Assembly: GCA_001465935.1 (NCBI GenBank)
Contig: LNKV01000025.1
Span: 639,609 to 703,608, forward strand
From: Clarireedia homoeocarpa
Lineage: Eukaryota; Ascomycota; Leotiomycetes; Helotiales; Rutstroemiaceae
DNA: 64,000 nucleotides
Direction: 5' to 3'
Shown piece by piece: positions 31,447 through 42,850 of the stretch (positions are counted from its first letter, which is position 1; every line of letters starts with the position of its first letter). The notes beneath the pieces were generated by a model that did not search any database, had not been told where the DNA came from, and saw only the letters and a list, made by a program, of their open reading frames with translations. The translations under genes and the position numbers were made by a program.

Positions 31447-33401
31447 TGCTGGGGTATGGTGGCACTATTCGACAAGAGGCTGATCTGTAGAATCTGACAA
31501 GAAAACTTCTCGAGTTGGTAGATTGTTATTCTAGTAACAAGTGAATGGTTTTTAAGAAGACTGGAGACCAGATTGAAGATAGAGAGCTTAGATCGCGCAT
31601 CTTTATAGACGAAGAATTGGATTCATATTTGTGAACAAACACAAGCAATTGTGATATCTTCCGGGGCACTTCTTTCCTCTTTCAAAGTCCGTATGGCTAA
31701 CCTATGCCAGACAGCATCGTCATCTTGTCTCCAGGGCACTTCATGCTCAAGTCGGTTTTCCATTCAAGAAGTCGAATGCAGGCGGCATGTTCGGAGGCAG
31801 CCATGACTGTTCACCAATTTTGGTCTGAATCCATCGGCAGCCATGTTATAGATTCACGGCACACCATTGTCCTAATTCGGATCGCGACATGAAATTGTCT
31901 GAGTCTGCTGATTCACGGCACTTGCCTCCTGGTTGGCCTATTCCACTCGCAAAGTTTCTCCACTTGTTTTCGCGTCTGTGCATGTACTTGGGGTACCTTT
32001 TTCCAAATTCAGAATTGAAGTTATATCTTACGCTGATCATTTCGATAGCGTCGCAGTAAAAAATATTGACATCTGTTTTGGGCAAGCGCTGGCCTTGTCC
32101 TTGATCCTTATTTTGACGTTAATGCAGAATGTAATCTGCAGCTAGACCTAAGCACTTGCTGCGCGATCCCAACCAATATATAAGAAGCATCACCCATCCT
32201 TGGACTCCAGACTCAAAGACTACATAATTCTTGACCTTCTCCGCGTCTTTCGTTTTGACAGAATTTCTAATCAGAGAAGCCTTGGATGGCTTTTTTCTGC
32301 AGTCATGATTCTATTCATGGGTGATGAGCGGCTCAAGGATGACCAAGTTCAGGCAGCATCATGATGTTTTCATGCAATATGATTAATCAATGCTGTGATA
32401 CCTTCTTGTCAGCTCGGCCATACCAGTCTCCAATGAGGACAAGTCAAGGATGACCTCTAAGCTTCAGGGTGCAGAATCACCACGTGCTTCGCTGTTCGGG
32501 CTCTTACAAGCCGACACGTCAATTCCATGAGGGGTTTTTCATACGTCTCCGCGCTACATCGACTATATCGCATTGCACCTTTGTTCATCTCAACAAGATA
32601 TTCTCGCAGACAGAGAACTGCTCTGCGCTCTTGAGGATATGCGCATTTGATGACAGTTGATGATATGAGAACTGGCCCACTTTTGAAGTTCAGTACCCTG
32701 GCGGCATTTCCGTGTCACGTATCGCGCCAGACTCGTCTCAGCCATCAGTTGTGCTGCTTTTAATTGTTCATCTCCAGACCTTGTGCTGAGCTTGCTCCAC
32801 ACATATTACAGGTACGCGAAAGATCGATCCTTTCATTTGTGAACATGGATGAGATTGGGACGCGCAGCTCAAGAAACTTTGGCAGCGCTGAAAAGCAGCA
32901 AGGAATCGGCAATAGAACCTGGAATTGCAGGTGGAATTGCAGGCAGACTCCCCTGCTATTCTCGTGACAACTTTTGAACGTGGATTGACTGACCGACCGA
33001 TCAGCATTGAGCTTGAACGCCTATGTTCATTTTCCCCACCGACTCCGACAGGCTCAACTCATTTATTCTGAGCAGCTGGTGGAGAAGTGAAGTGCAATTT
33101 GATGACTGTTAAGCAGTCCTTAACGTCAGCCAAAAACCACTGCGCCTCATAATAAATATAACTCTGTGTTATGCAGGAGCGGATGGTCCGAAGCAGCATC
33201 TCAGTCCCGTCAACGATCGCTATAATATCGGGTTGTGTTTCTTGATGCCGACTATTTGTTTCCTGCTTCGACAATCAACATCGGTGTGTGTAGTAGGTAT
33301 TAGCCTACTGGCATGCTATTCGTATTTTGTACACTCGAGCTTACTACTAGAACCTCATACGAAAACAACCACCACTTTGATACTCAAACACAGCGTCGAC
33401 C
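31447..33401. other. Divergent intergenic region, no gene seen
   Basis: About 2 kb between the divergent carbonic anhydrase and transcription-factor-like genes. Open frames are short and lack splice logic or family resemblance. Confidence 0.4.
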
Positions 33402-35167
33402 ATGGCTGGAAAACCAATGGAGTTTCAGTTCGTTAACTCGACCTTGACCAATCCATCTGTGCCGCAGGATCTGGCCATTCGAGCATTGATCCGCAAGCAG
33501 GCTATGAAAAAAGCCTCTGCGGCTCGAAGACGTGATGGTAATTATGGGAAACACAACTTACGACAATACCCGGTATTCGTACACGATGAGAAACCTACCG
33601 ACCAGACACCTACCGTAAAGGTCGTGACGAATCACAGCACACAAAGCACATATACCTCGAATACTTCGCGACAACTAGAATACATAGAGGGAGAAGAGCG
33701 AGGTAGGGGTCGAGGCGTAAACGGAAGACCGAAGCTCAGCAAGCATGAACGGGATAAGAATATGATGGAACGTCAAATGTTGTTGACCAAGATTGCGCTT
33801 GCAGAGTCTACGCCCTCAAAATTCTCACCGACTGGATACGAACTTCTGCTTACGAAGTCGGGTGTTGATATTATGGAGTTGTCGACTCTCGCCACTTTGC
33901 ATGTCGGAAGAGCTACCAGGCGGGCTTTGTGTGCTAGTCCTTATTCGATTGTGCATCAGATGCGGACACAGAAGCAATGGTCGTTTTTATCTTTTCTTCC
34001 AAGTAAGACAATTCTCTTCTCATATCGTGAGAAAATATGTCCGCTTGGATTTTTCGATATACTGCGCAACTGCTAACACATCACGCAACAGGCAGATATG
34101 GCCACGTCCAATGCCTGAGCGATGCCGCCGACTGCGTAGTCGCTCGAGCACGACAGATCATTACACCCCACGAGAACTGGGAGCCAACTGTCCTCGCATA
34201 CTACATCAAAGCATTAGAGAGCTTGCAAAAAGCTCTCGACTCACCTAAGCAACGATTCAAGGCCGAAGTTCTTTGTGCAACTGAAATACTAGCTCTCTAC
34301 GAGGTAAATACACTCTTATGGCACTCTTAGATGATTCACAAAAGCAGAAACTAACATATCCAGCTCCTTGAGCCTACCGGCGAAATGGCCTGGATCCGCC
34401 ACGCCGCCGGCGCCGCACGTCTAATTCAACTCCGCGGCCCTTCACACTATACCTCGGACTTCGAACAAGCGCTCTTCCTCGGCCATACCGGCCCCATCAT
34501 GACTGAAGCCCTGCTAAATGGCGAGCGCTGCTTTCTCGAACAAGTTGCCTGGCAAAAACTCTTCCGCTCCATCATCGATCACAGCGACAACACCATGTCC
34601 GACCGCAGCGAGCTCGTTATTATGCTCATCATGCTAAAGAGTAACATCCCTGGCACCTTCGTTGACATAACTCAAATCCTATGTCAAGACACCGATCCCG
34701 AACCAGAGTATATCGACCGCATGATCAAATTCTGTAGGATGCTACGCGGGGAATTTTTGGAGTGGAGGAGGTCGTACGAGGCACTGGTCAGCAGGATGCC
34801 TGTCAGAGAGGGCACGATGGAGTTCGATCGTAGGTGTAAGGCTTTCGCGACGTATTTGAGTTGTATTATGTTTACGAATCGACTGCTGGGGTGTTTGGTC
34901 GCAGAGGAGAGGGAGGCGCTGGAGATGGATACGCAGGGGTTGGCGGATGAGATGTTGAGTTTGGATGAGAAGGTTCAGGTTAGTAGCAAGGCAGCGAATC
35001 TGTTTATGGCGCAGACGGCCGGGGTGGCGGGTGCGATGAAGGCTAGTAGGAGCGAGTTTGAGGAGGGGGTGGGCAGGAGGGAGGAAGGGATTAGGAAGGG
35101 CTTTGTGGAGAAAGATGTTTTTGTTAGGTGGTGTGGTATGTTTGGCAGGAAGGTCAATTATGTGTAA
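33402..35167 (+). CDS. Fungal transcription-factor-like protein (Fungal_trans_2/DUF3468 type), no zinc cluster
   Basis: Three exons (33402-34002, 34092-34303, 34364-35167) give 538 residues. The N-terminus EFQFVNSTLTNPS...IRALIRKQAMKKASAARRR matches the leader common in proteins with this domain but lacking a Zn2Cys6 cluster. The body is helical; GEMAWIRHAAGAARLIQLRGP is the characteristic segment of the fungal-specific regulatory domain. It ends in an Arg/Glu-rich helix and FGRKVNYV. No CX2CX6C motif is present, so direct DNA binding is not supported. Such proteins often sit beside metabolic genes, but no clear target cluster is seen here. Confidence 0.8.
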
Positions 35168-35229
35168 GAAAGAGATGGAGAACTCAGGGAATGGATGGAT
35201 ATTGAGGCAGTCATAATAATCATAAAAGC

Positions 35230-35271
<42 letters not shown>

Positions 35272-35984
35272 CTGGGAGGGTTGCTAAGTAACCGTTTGCG
35301 AATATCTTCGTTAGGGGCGATATCTGACTAGCTAGGCCGTTTCTGGGACTTGGAAAAAGCACATACTATATACTGTTTGAGTATGTATAAGTTGGCATCA
35401 ATATGACAAATAGGGAGATCCAGATTGAATTAACTATTAAGTATACGAAATTGCATTCAAGAGGTTCTCTTAATAAGAAAGTGACACACCACCTAAGTTA
35501 TGCTATTGATCATCCGCCGGAGCAGGAATTGTAGAATTCTACTAGAGTGATTGCATGGAGCAAGGAAGCACAGGTATGAATGAGACTGGACAAGAACATA
35601 TCGAGAGTCAAGTAACTAACTATATAAAAGACTTTAGGACCTATATACGCGGCGGCCGTAAAACCTGATGTACCCAAACAGGCCTTATTTGTGCAGGAAT
35701 GGCTAAATATCAGATTGAAAAGGTGAGATTTGGGCACAGTACTTGAATAGTTGAAGCTTGTATCTAAATCCCACTGTTCGAATTTATTGCAAAAAAAATT
35801 AAAGCTCTTCAACATCTGATCCAAAGTAGTACCTTCTGAAAGAATATCGATAGCATGTGGATCTGGTATATTGTCTATTCCGAACATCGTGTGCTAATGC
35901 TACTCGTACAATGCAAATAGTAAATGATAAGCGAACCCCCCCAACTCCGCCTTCTTCTTCTCCTTTCTATACACCGTCTATCCT
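35168..35984. other. Intergenic region with a long poly(T) tract
   Basis: About 0.8 kb between two convergent genes. It contains the homopolymer at 35234-35271. A minus-strand 125-codon frame (35510-35887) has no family resemblance and is not called. Confidence 0.4.
35234..35271. repeat. Homopolymer T tract, 38 bases
   Basis: An uninterrupted run of T on the plus strand, about 65 bp behind the stop codon of the transcription-factor-like gene. Confidence 0.9.
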
Positions 35985-36734
35985 CTATGCTAAAAACGTA
36001 ACATTTGACTCAGCCGGCGCTTTCTCAATCCTCAACGAATTTGGCTTGAATCCCAAATCCTCATACCCAATCGCAACTCCACAAAGCACATCCAATTCCT
36101 CCGCGATCCCAACCTCCCTTTTCACTACCTCCGGATACCCCGCAATGCTAACCTCAACCCCGCTCTGCACTCCCTGCTCCGTCAGCGCCAGTAACCAAGT
36201 CATCAACCACATGCCCACACCCATCGTATCAGGGGAGCTCAATCTGCGATCCATACACACGATAGCCGCGCACGGCGCATCGAAAAACTTGTAGTTGCGC
36301 AACACGGCGGCGTTGCGCGCGGCGTGATCGGAGCGCTGGATGCCCATGGTTTCGTTGTACAACCGGTAGCCGAGCTCGCGGCGGAAGTGCTGGAATTCAG
36401 CCGGCAGGGCGGGGATGTTGGGCGTGGATTCCGAGGCCGCGGCGTATAGTGCGGTTACGAGTTTGTGGAGCGAGGCCCCGGTTAGAATGTACACGCGGTG
36501 CGGCTGGATGTTGGAGTTGGAGGGCGCGTGTTGGGCGAGTTCCAGGGTGGAATGGATTATGGATTGCGGGACGGGGGTGGAGAGGAAGCCACGGCTGGTG
36601 TGTCGGGTGAGGATGGTTTGGGCGAGTGTCATCTCGGAGTGGGTGATGGTGGTTGCTTCTTGAGAATTTTTTTGAGTATCTGCGTTCTCTGCTGTCGCAG
36701 TCTGTGTAGAAGTGATTTCGGTAGTGTAATGCAT
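35985..36734 (-). CDS. Nitroreductase family protein (FMN-dependent)
   Basis: One exon of 249 residues. After a polar 35-residue leader comes the family start TILTRHTSRGFLSTPVP, whose Arg/Ser region contacts FMN, then LELAQHAPSNSNIQPHRVYI, the typical flavin-binding stretch. The central DAPCAAIVCMDRRLSSPD and the late VCGVAIGYED segments (C-G-V-A-I-G-Y) are also standard. Family members reduce nitroaromatics, quinones or related substrates with NAD(P)H; the natural substrate here is unknown. The gene is unusually GC-rich in codon third positions around 36240-36560 compared with its neighbours, which may hint at a different history. Confidence 0.9.
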   Translation of the reverse strand: MHYTTEITSTQTATAENADTQKNSQEATTITHSEMTLAQTILTRHTSRGFLSTPVPQSIIHSTLELAQHAPSNSNIQPHRVYILTGASLHKLVTALYAAASESTPNIPALPAEFQHFRRELGYRLYNETMGIQRSDHAARNAAVLRNYKFFDAPCAAIVCMDRRLSSPDTMGVGMWLMTWLLALTEQGVQSGVEVSIAGYPEVVKREVGIAEELDVLCGVAIGYEDLGFKPNSLRIEKAPAESNVTFLA

Positions 36735-38008
36735 CTTGGTGTAGTGTTGGCGCAGACTTCGGATTCTTCGAAGATTTTTCTGCGCAATTATTGATTGCTA
36801 TGTATAAGAATGGAGTGTTTGTGGACAAGTTACAACTGAGTTTGATCTGTGTGCAGATTTCTTCTCGACTTCGAGACATCACATCTTTATATGAATATCG
36901 CGGCATCTTCAGCCATGATAATATTTACAATGATGAATCTCAATAATACTCACTATGCAACATGGCAAATGAAACCGGCAACTATGTCGGCGCCCATGTA
37001 TGCAGTGGACCATTCTACATTGTTACGACCGGTGCTCAAAGAGTCCGCCATCAATGTAGGATATCGGATTGCAAAAGGCCAATGGATGCATCCATAGAAG
37101 TGGGTTGCAGATATTGTATAGTATGATTACACAACATGCAACATGAGGTCGCTCGTGTAAACCGTGCATCCTCCTTAAGATACACCAATGGCAAGCATGG
37201 CCATCTACGGATGAATAGTTGGCAATATGAGTCTCATTGGATCTGCATCCTAGGTCTATACCAACATTGGCGTGATATTGCCGACGCCGCGGAGAAATGA
37301 TATTGGGTTTCTAGCGGCATGCAACACCAGGTTGAGTGTCGTTGTCAGCTAGCATGTGTACTAATCACCACTGCAGCTCTCAATCGGATCTGGTTGATGT
37401 CATGAGAATGGGAAGAAAGGCAGAATTCGTGATACCCATTGAATGATTTGATAATGCATTAAAAATCAGAATATGACGACAATGTGCCCTATCTTGAAGT
37501 TGGGATCGGGTGTCGGAATTACCAGCGGCTCGTCCATCTCTGAAGAGCTGATGGGATTTATGATATGCACAGCAGCTTACTGTAAGTGCATTGAGAGGAT
37601 CTCATGTGTGCGACGGTGCCTAGGAAGGATAACTGCCTCCTTCGCTCTTTCGAAGAAGCGCAATATGAAGCTCACGATGTACATCGTGAACGTCAACATC
37701 GTGAACGTCATTTGAGTACATCATGCCAGTACAAGCACGGAGTCATTAGCTTGTTTATCATATCAGTGGGCTACCACCAAGTTGCGCCGACAATGTCGTA
37801 AAGCATGGTTGGTGAAACGTTAGGTGTCCAAGCAAACAGCAGCCTCGGGGCCTTAGAACTACAGAGAGCTAGGCGATGGACACATTACCGTAGGGCATGG
37901 TTTGTAAGACCACCATGCACCGCATTTCTCACTCCTCCCTCATTCATAAACAACCTTTGTCTTCTTTCCACAGTCTCCAATTCATCCTTCCCAAAATTGG
38001 AGCTCAAA
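36735..38008. other. Divergent intergenic region upstream of STE24
   Basis: About 1.3 kb. It contains a palindrome plus tandem repeat at 37673-37710 (listed separately). No coding region is supported. Confidence 0.4.
37673..37710. repeat. Palindrome joined to a 15-bp direct repeat
   Basis: CACGATGTACATCGTG (37673-37688) is a perfect 16-bp palindrome. From 37681 the unit ACATCGTGAACGTCA is repeated twice exactly (37681-37695, 37696-37710). Each unit holds ACGTCA, a CRE half-site. It lies about 300 bp upstream of STE24. Confidence 0.8.
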
Positions 38009-39539
38009 ATGGATTTTCTTCAGGTATGCCAAAACTGGTAATCGTTTCCAGAACGAACACTGACGTTTTGTAGCGCCTTGCGCGTTTCTTGGATAGGCCA
38101 TTATTCCCATGGAAAAAGCTCATTGTTGGATTCTCTCTCGCCCAATATCTCTTTGAAGGATTTCTCTCTCTACGTCAGTATCAGGTGTTAAAGCAAACTC
38201 GTCCGCCCAAGGTTCTCTCAAACGAGGTTTCCCAAGAAGTCTTCGATAAAAGTCAGGTATGCTAACTGACCTTACAATACCCCTCATCGCATCATCAGCA
38301 CCCACTAACTCAAGCAGGCATACGGAAGGGCAAAAGCACAATTCGGTTTCATCTCAGGACTCTATGGTCAAATTCAAAACACGGCATTTATCTACTTTGA
38401 CGTTCTTCCCAAGCTCTGGGATCTCACTGGCTCATGGCTTCTACAATTTGCACCAGCTCGATTTTCGGGCGAGATCTCTCATTCCATAGTCTTCGTCCTT
38501 ACCTTCATTGTCATCCAACAGGTCCTTTCGCTGCCTACTTCGATATATCAAACATTTGTGTTGGAGGAGAAATTCGGTTTCAATAAGCAGACACCTAAGT
38601 TATTTATCACGGATCTATTGAAGGGTCAAATGCTGGCTTTCACCCTCACCCCACCAATTCTCGCAGCCTTCCTCGCAATTATCCAGAAGACAGGTCATCA
38701 ATTCTTCTACTGGCTCTGGATGTTTGGTGCTGGGCTACAGGTCTTCATGATCACCGTCTATCCGATAACCATTTTACCTCTTTTTAACAAGCTTTCTCCT
38801 CTCGAACCAGGAGAGTTGAAGGATGGTGTCGAAGCTCTTGCTAAAAGACTCAACTTCCCTCTTCACGAGCTACACGTCATTGATGGTAGCAAGCGCAGCG
38901 CACACAGCAATGCCTACTTCTTTGGTCTTCCATGGAAGAAGCACATCGTGATCTACGACACTTTGATTGAAAAGAGCGAAACGCAAGAAATTGTCGCCGT
39001 TTTGGCACATGAGCTCGGCCACTGGAGTCGCGGACATACTACAAAGCTCTTCGGAATTTCACAGGTACGTATAATGAAAAGACGGCACATTGAGGCTTTG
39101 ACTAACTTTTCTCTAGGCTCACTTCTTCTACATCTTTGCTCTGTTCTCGGTCTTCATCAACAACAGATCCTTATACCAATCCTTCGGTTTCCATAACGAG
39201 TTCCCCATCATAATCGGTTTCATCCTTTTCTCCGACGCGCTCGCTCCTATGGACACTGTCATTACGCTCTTGATGAACATTCTGAGCCGAAAGTACGAAT
39301 TCGAGGCCGATGCATTCGCGTTAGGTTTAGGATACAAGGCTGAGCTGGCTCGGTCATTGATCAAATTGCAGATCCAGAACTTGAGCACCATGGACGCTGA
39401 TTGGATGTACGCAAGCTACCACTTCTCCCATCCAATTTTATCTGAACGACTGGGCGCTTTGGGGTGGAAATCTAGTGGTGCTCCAGTGACAGATGCAAAG
39501 GACGAGAAAGTTGCGAAGTCGAGCGGTAGAGAGTTGTAG
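38009..39539 (+). CDS. ste24: CAAX prenyl protease 1, zinc metalloprotease (Ste24)
   Basis: Four exons (38009-38023, 38074-38256, 38318-39064, 39117-39539) give 455 residues, the usual length. The zinc site HELGH lies near residue 296 within VLAHELGHWSRGH. The third ligand glutamate is expected in YEFEADAFALGLGY near residue 377. Several hydrophobic spans surround the active site, as in the barrel-like ER and inner nuclear membrane protease. Ste24 removes the -AAX tripeptide from farnesylated proteins and trims the a-factor precursor; it also clears clogged translocons. The first exon holds only five codons (MDFLQ), found through donor GTATGC and the in-phase join. Confidence 0.95.
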
Positions 39540-39631
39540 ATGTAATATCACACCAAGAGATAGAAGAGAAGAGAAATCCTGGCCTCAATTCGATGGTAGT
39601 AATTATTCGTGATCCGTGTCTCTACGTGCAT

Positions 39632-40234
39632 TCATTTGTCGGCTAAGCCGTGTCTCCTCATTTCCTTTTCTCTCTGCTCGGCCTTTTTCTTCGCCTTCTT
39701 GTCAGCTTTTCGTCTTTCCTTCTCGCTTTTGGAAATCCCCTTGGTCTCCGTTGGGGCTGTCTCGGTCGGAGCAGGTGCTGTAGGGTCGACCTTTCGAGTT
39801 GTTCCGACATCCAGATCGCTGTCCATTTCCGTAGCCTGCAGAGTAGCATTCAACTCTCCGTCATCAATCTCTTGTTGCCTTTGGAACTCCTCCCTGTCCT
39901 GCCATCCATCGACATCCATGTGATCGCCCTGCCCACTTCCTTGTTGTGTGCCATCATCCATGCCTTTTGCGACCTCAACGCCTTGCCCCTCTTCTAGTTC
40001 TAACGTTGGCGCAAGCCATTCTCCACGTAATCCGGCTTCGACCCGTTGTAGGTTGTGCAAAGTGACGCTGGAATGACTGCTACCGGTTGTAGGTCCGGTA
40101 GGTTCGAGTTTCGCGTTCGGTAATAGGTAAGGAGTGCTGGATGTGAGAGAGAGATAGTCTTGAAGATATTTGAGAGCGATATCTTGAGATACCGGAATTG
40201 AAGGAACTGATTTGTGAGGCGGAAAGGCAGACAT
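39632..40234 (-). CDS. Hypothetical protein with Lys/Arg-rich C-terminus
   Basis: One exon of 200 residues starting MSAFPPHKSVPSIPVSQDIALKYLQDYLSL (described here only in part). Residues about 10-85 look folded, with an amphipathic helix and the segment RVEAGLRGEWLAP. The middle is acidic and Gln-rich, and the last 35 residues are a Lys/Arg/Glu helix. I do not recognise the family. It converges with STE24, leaving 92 bp between the stop codons, and its start diverges from mitochondrial bL34 across 261 bp. Nuclear location is likely from composition only. Confidence 0.75.
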   Translation of the reverse strand: MSAFPPHKSVPSIPVSQDIALKYLQDYLSLTSSTPYLLPNAKLEPTGPTTGSSHSSVTLHNLQRVEAGLRGEWLAPTLELEEGQGVEVAKGMDDGTQQGSGQGDHMDVDGWQDREEFQRQQEIDDGELNATLQATEMDSDLDVGTTRKVDPTAPAPTETAPTETKGISKSEKERRKADKKAKKKAEQREKEMRRHGLADK

Positions 40235-40495
40235 GTTGACTCAGAATTGGTATTACGATTTTAGAATTGCGTATGTCAAATACTAGACCATCGACCAGAT
40301 CTTCTTTCAATTGATTGTATCGTTCAAGACGATTATTGTACTGAGTAGACGACCGGCATGGAGATCTAGAATTTTTTTAATTTTTTTGCGACGAAGCGGA
40401 AAATTGTCCGCTTGCTAGCGTTATTTTGATTTTGACAATGGAACATGACAACCTCGAATCAAAAAAGAAGACATTAGCACTAACAAATACTCATA

Positions 40496-40936
40496 ATGTT
40501 GTGTCTCCGATGCTCTCAAGGCTTTAGGGCTACGTCAATGAGAGTAGCTGCTCAAGCAAAGCCTCTACTTTCGAGAAGGTAAAGAACCACAGTCCCAACA
40601 AACGCTCCCCTCCCCGCACTCACAAGTTACAGAACAATTACATCTATCACACCACTACGACCTACTATTTCTCCGTCCGGTTTCAGACCAAGTCAATCAG
40701 TCATTACACCTCCACGCGCAGTCATTGAAGGTGCTACACTCGATCTCCTCCCCAAAATCTCAACACATCCAGCGCTAGGCGCAACACAAATTCGTTGTGG
40801 ACCTAGAAACACATTTAGCCCGAGTCACTTTGTACGGAAGAGAAGACATGGATTTTTGAGCAGAATAAGGACACGGAAGGGAAGAGCAACTTTGCAAAGG
40901 AGGAAATCTAAGAAGAGGAGTTCGCTGAGCCATTAG
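40496..40936 (+). CDS. mrpl34: Mitochondrial large ribosomal subunit protein bL34m
   Basis: Two exons (40496-40578, 40633-40936) give 128 residues. The basic N-terminus MLCLRCSQGFRATSMRVAAQ fits mitochondrial import. The C-terminal 45 residues are an unmistakable bL34 domain: TFSPSHFVRKRRHGFLSRIR and TRKGRATLQRRKSKKRSSLS. The intron of 54 bp splits an Arg codon. bL34 is an assembly-linked protein of the mitoribosome large subunit. The neighbour on the left starts 261 bp away on the opposite strand. Confidence 0.92.
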
Positions 40937-42051
40937 GTCACGACGGAGGTGTACCAACATATCTAATAGGTGATATGGTTCGATGCGTTGGGGTATTTGA
41001 CTGCTGGCCCGTCATAGAGATATGCTCGGGTATTCGGAGGCCTTGGTCCTATTGTGGATTGTAAGTTAACGTGGAGTTGGGCTGTGTACATCCAAAGCAA
41101 AGGAAATCGAACCGAGCCGATTTATCACCACGCTGAAAGAATTCCAACTTGCAGAAAGCTTGGCACCAATTTGGCTTTCAAATTCGGATGGGATAGCAGG
41201 AAAAGTAGCATCATCTCATCGGCGTGGGCCCCAATGCTCTCGAAACATGCTTGAAAGGATAATTGCGAGGTCTCACTTGGTTGTGTCTATGAGAAGTAAA
41301 CAACGCTTCAAGCGAAGTATGTTTCAACACTGTTTAATGTTTATTTTTGGAACAAATCAACGGTTCTCGTCTCTGGTGGTATACGGGGCCACAGGAATGG
41401 CGTGATGCCTATTACTGCGTGTCTGTTTAGGCATGCGTCGGATAACTAGGACGAGATCCGTCGACCTGGGACGGCCCGTCGACCTGGATACAAACTTGAA
41501 GTCGGAAATCTTCACTATCCTTTAACATTGAAGTTATGCTAAAAGTTGTTTAATCCTTACCAAAGTTGGTACGGAGGAGGTCGGGCATGGTACTTCGACG
41601 ACGACATTTCGTTGCAATTAGGAGTTTTAAACATTGTTTAGTGATATGTGTGATGGCCAAAATCTCTAGGCCTTATGGGACTTCCTAATGTGGATTTTTG
41701 TGTTAAGCTGGACTCGGCCCTTGCCCCTCATAACATCTGTCGAATGGCCATTTTCATGTCAAAAGTTTTATAGCCCACATTTGACAGCCTCGTGCGGTAC
41801 GCAGACGGTGCACCTCTGTTGCCCTCAAAGCTGATTGGGCACTTAATACCTACAATCTATGGATATTTTTCGTTCCAACTACTGGCGTGTGTGTATATGA
41901 CCAAGCGCAGCCTTGATGAAATGAAGTATAAGTACGTCTGATTGAACCAGATCAAACTTCTAGCAATCTCATCTTCTTTTCTACTTCATTCCCACTACCT
42001 TACCGTTCCAATCTTATTGTAATCTGCCATTACGCCATTCACCTCATAAAC
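40937..42051. other. Intergenic region, no gene seen
   Basis: About 1.1 kb. Short open frames have no splice or family support. The last 100 bp, with pyrimidine-rich tracts, fit a promoter for the next gene. Confidence 0.4.
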
Positions 42052-42850
42052 ATGAGTAGGTCATCAGCTACAGACCCTGCGAGACGACGCGATTCAATTG
42101 ATTCGAACAATTCTGTTACTTCAGTTGAGGAAATTTCGAAAGACTTTAAAGATTTCCAGATCAGCGGAAACAAAAGTCGCTTCTCCAACTCCACAATCGA
42201 CAGTGTACCCAGTGTGACTGGACGTCGGTCACATCGACGAGGGGAGACAGACAGCACAAAAAAAGCTTCCCGTTCAAAAACTCGAAATCATGCTAACACG
42301 CGGCCACGAACTCCTCCCAATGCCATATCAGGTAAAATGAATTGTCACTACTCGTTGAACTCTGTCTCACTTACATTAATTTACAGTTGACCCCAAGGAC
42401 TTCGGTAGCCCGGAAACCCCACAGAGTGTCAAGGTACAAAGAGACAAAATCACTGTGAAGGACCCTGAGAGGAAGCAATATGAGCGCAGGCGAAATGATA
42501 GAGAACAATTGATAGAGGCATCAATACAATTTGGCAACGACACAATGGCAAAGCTGAGAAGAAATCGTGAACGTGAAGATAGAAATACGGCGGAGGAGCG
42601 AGCAGCGATCCGTGCAGATCAAGAAGAGCGGGAAAAAGAAGAAGAAAAGAAGAGAAGACGGAAAGAAATGAAGGAAGCAGAGGCGCAAGCAGCAGCCGAT
42701 GCAGAATCGAAGGCCGCAGAGAATCTAGCAAAGAAAAAGACTAGTGCGAATTCAAGAAAAACTGTGAAAGTCCAGAGGAGCATCAAGGACCTTGCGCAGA
42801 AGGTGAGCAGATCAAAGATTACTGGCGGTTCAAAGCCGTCAGGGGATTAG
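42052..42850 (+). CDS. Hypothetical coiled-coil protein
   Basis: Two exons (42052-42331, 42387-42850) give 247 residues. The N-terminal half is Ser/Arg/Thr-rich and disordered (RRRDSIDSNNSVTSVEEISK). The C-terminal half begins DPKDFGSPETPQSVKVQRDK and becomes a long Glu/Lys/Arg/Ala coiled coil, ending basic (SRSKITGGSKPSGD). I do not recognise a family. The intron has a standard TTTACAG acceptor and preserves phase. No transmembrane or signal region is seen. Confidence 0.7.

Noticed and set aside
34742..35362. Minus-strand 206-codon open frame
   Set aside because: It is antisense to the transcription-factor-like exon and runs through the poly(T) tract as polylysine.
35510..35887. Minus-strand 125-codon frame, possible transposon or small gene
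   Set aside because: No motif of any transposase or known family; composition and start context are unconvincing.
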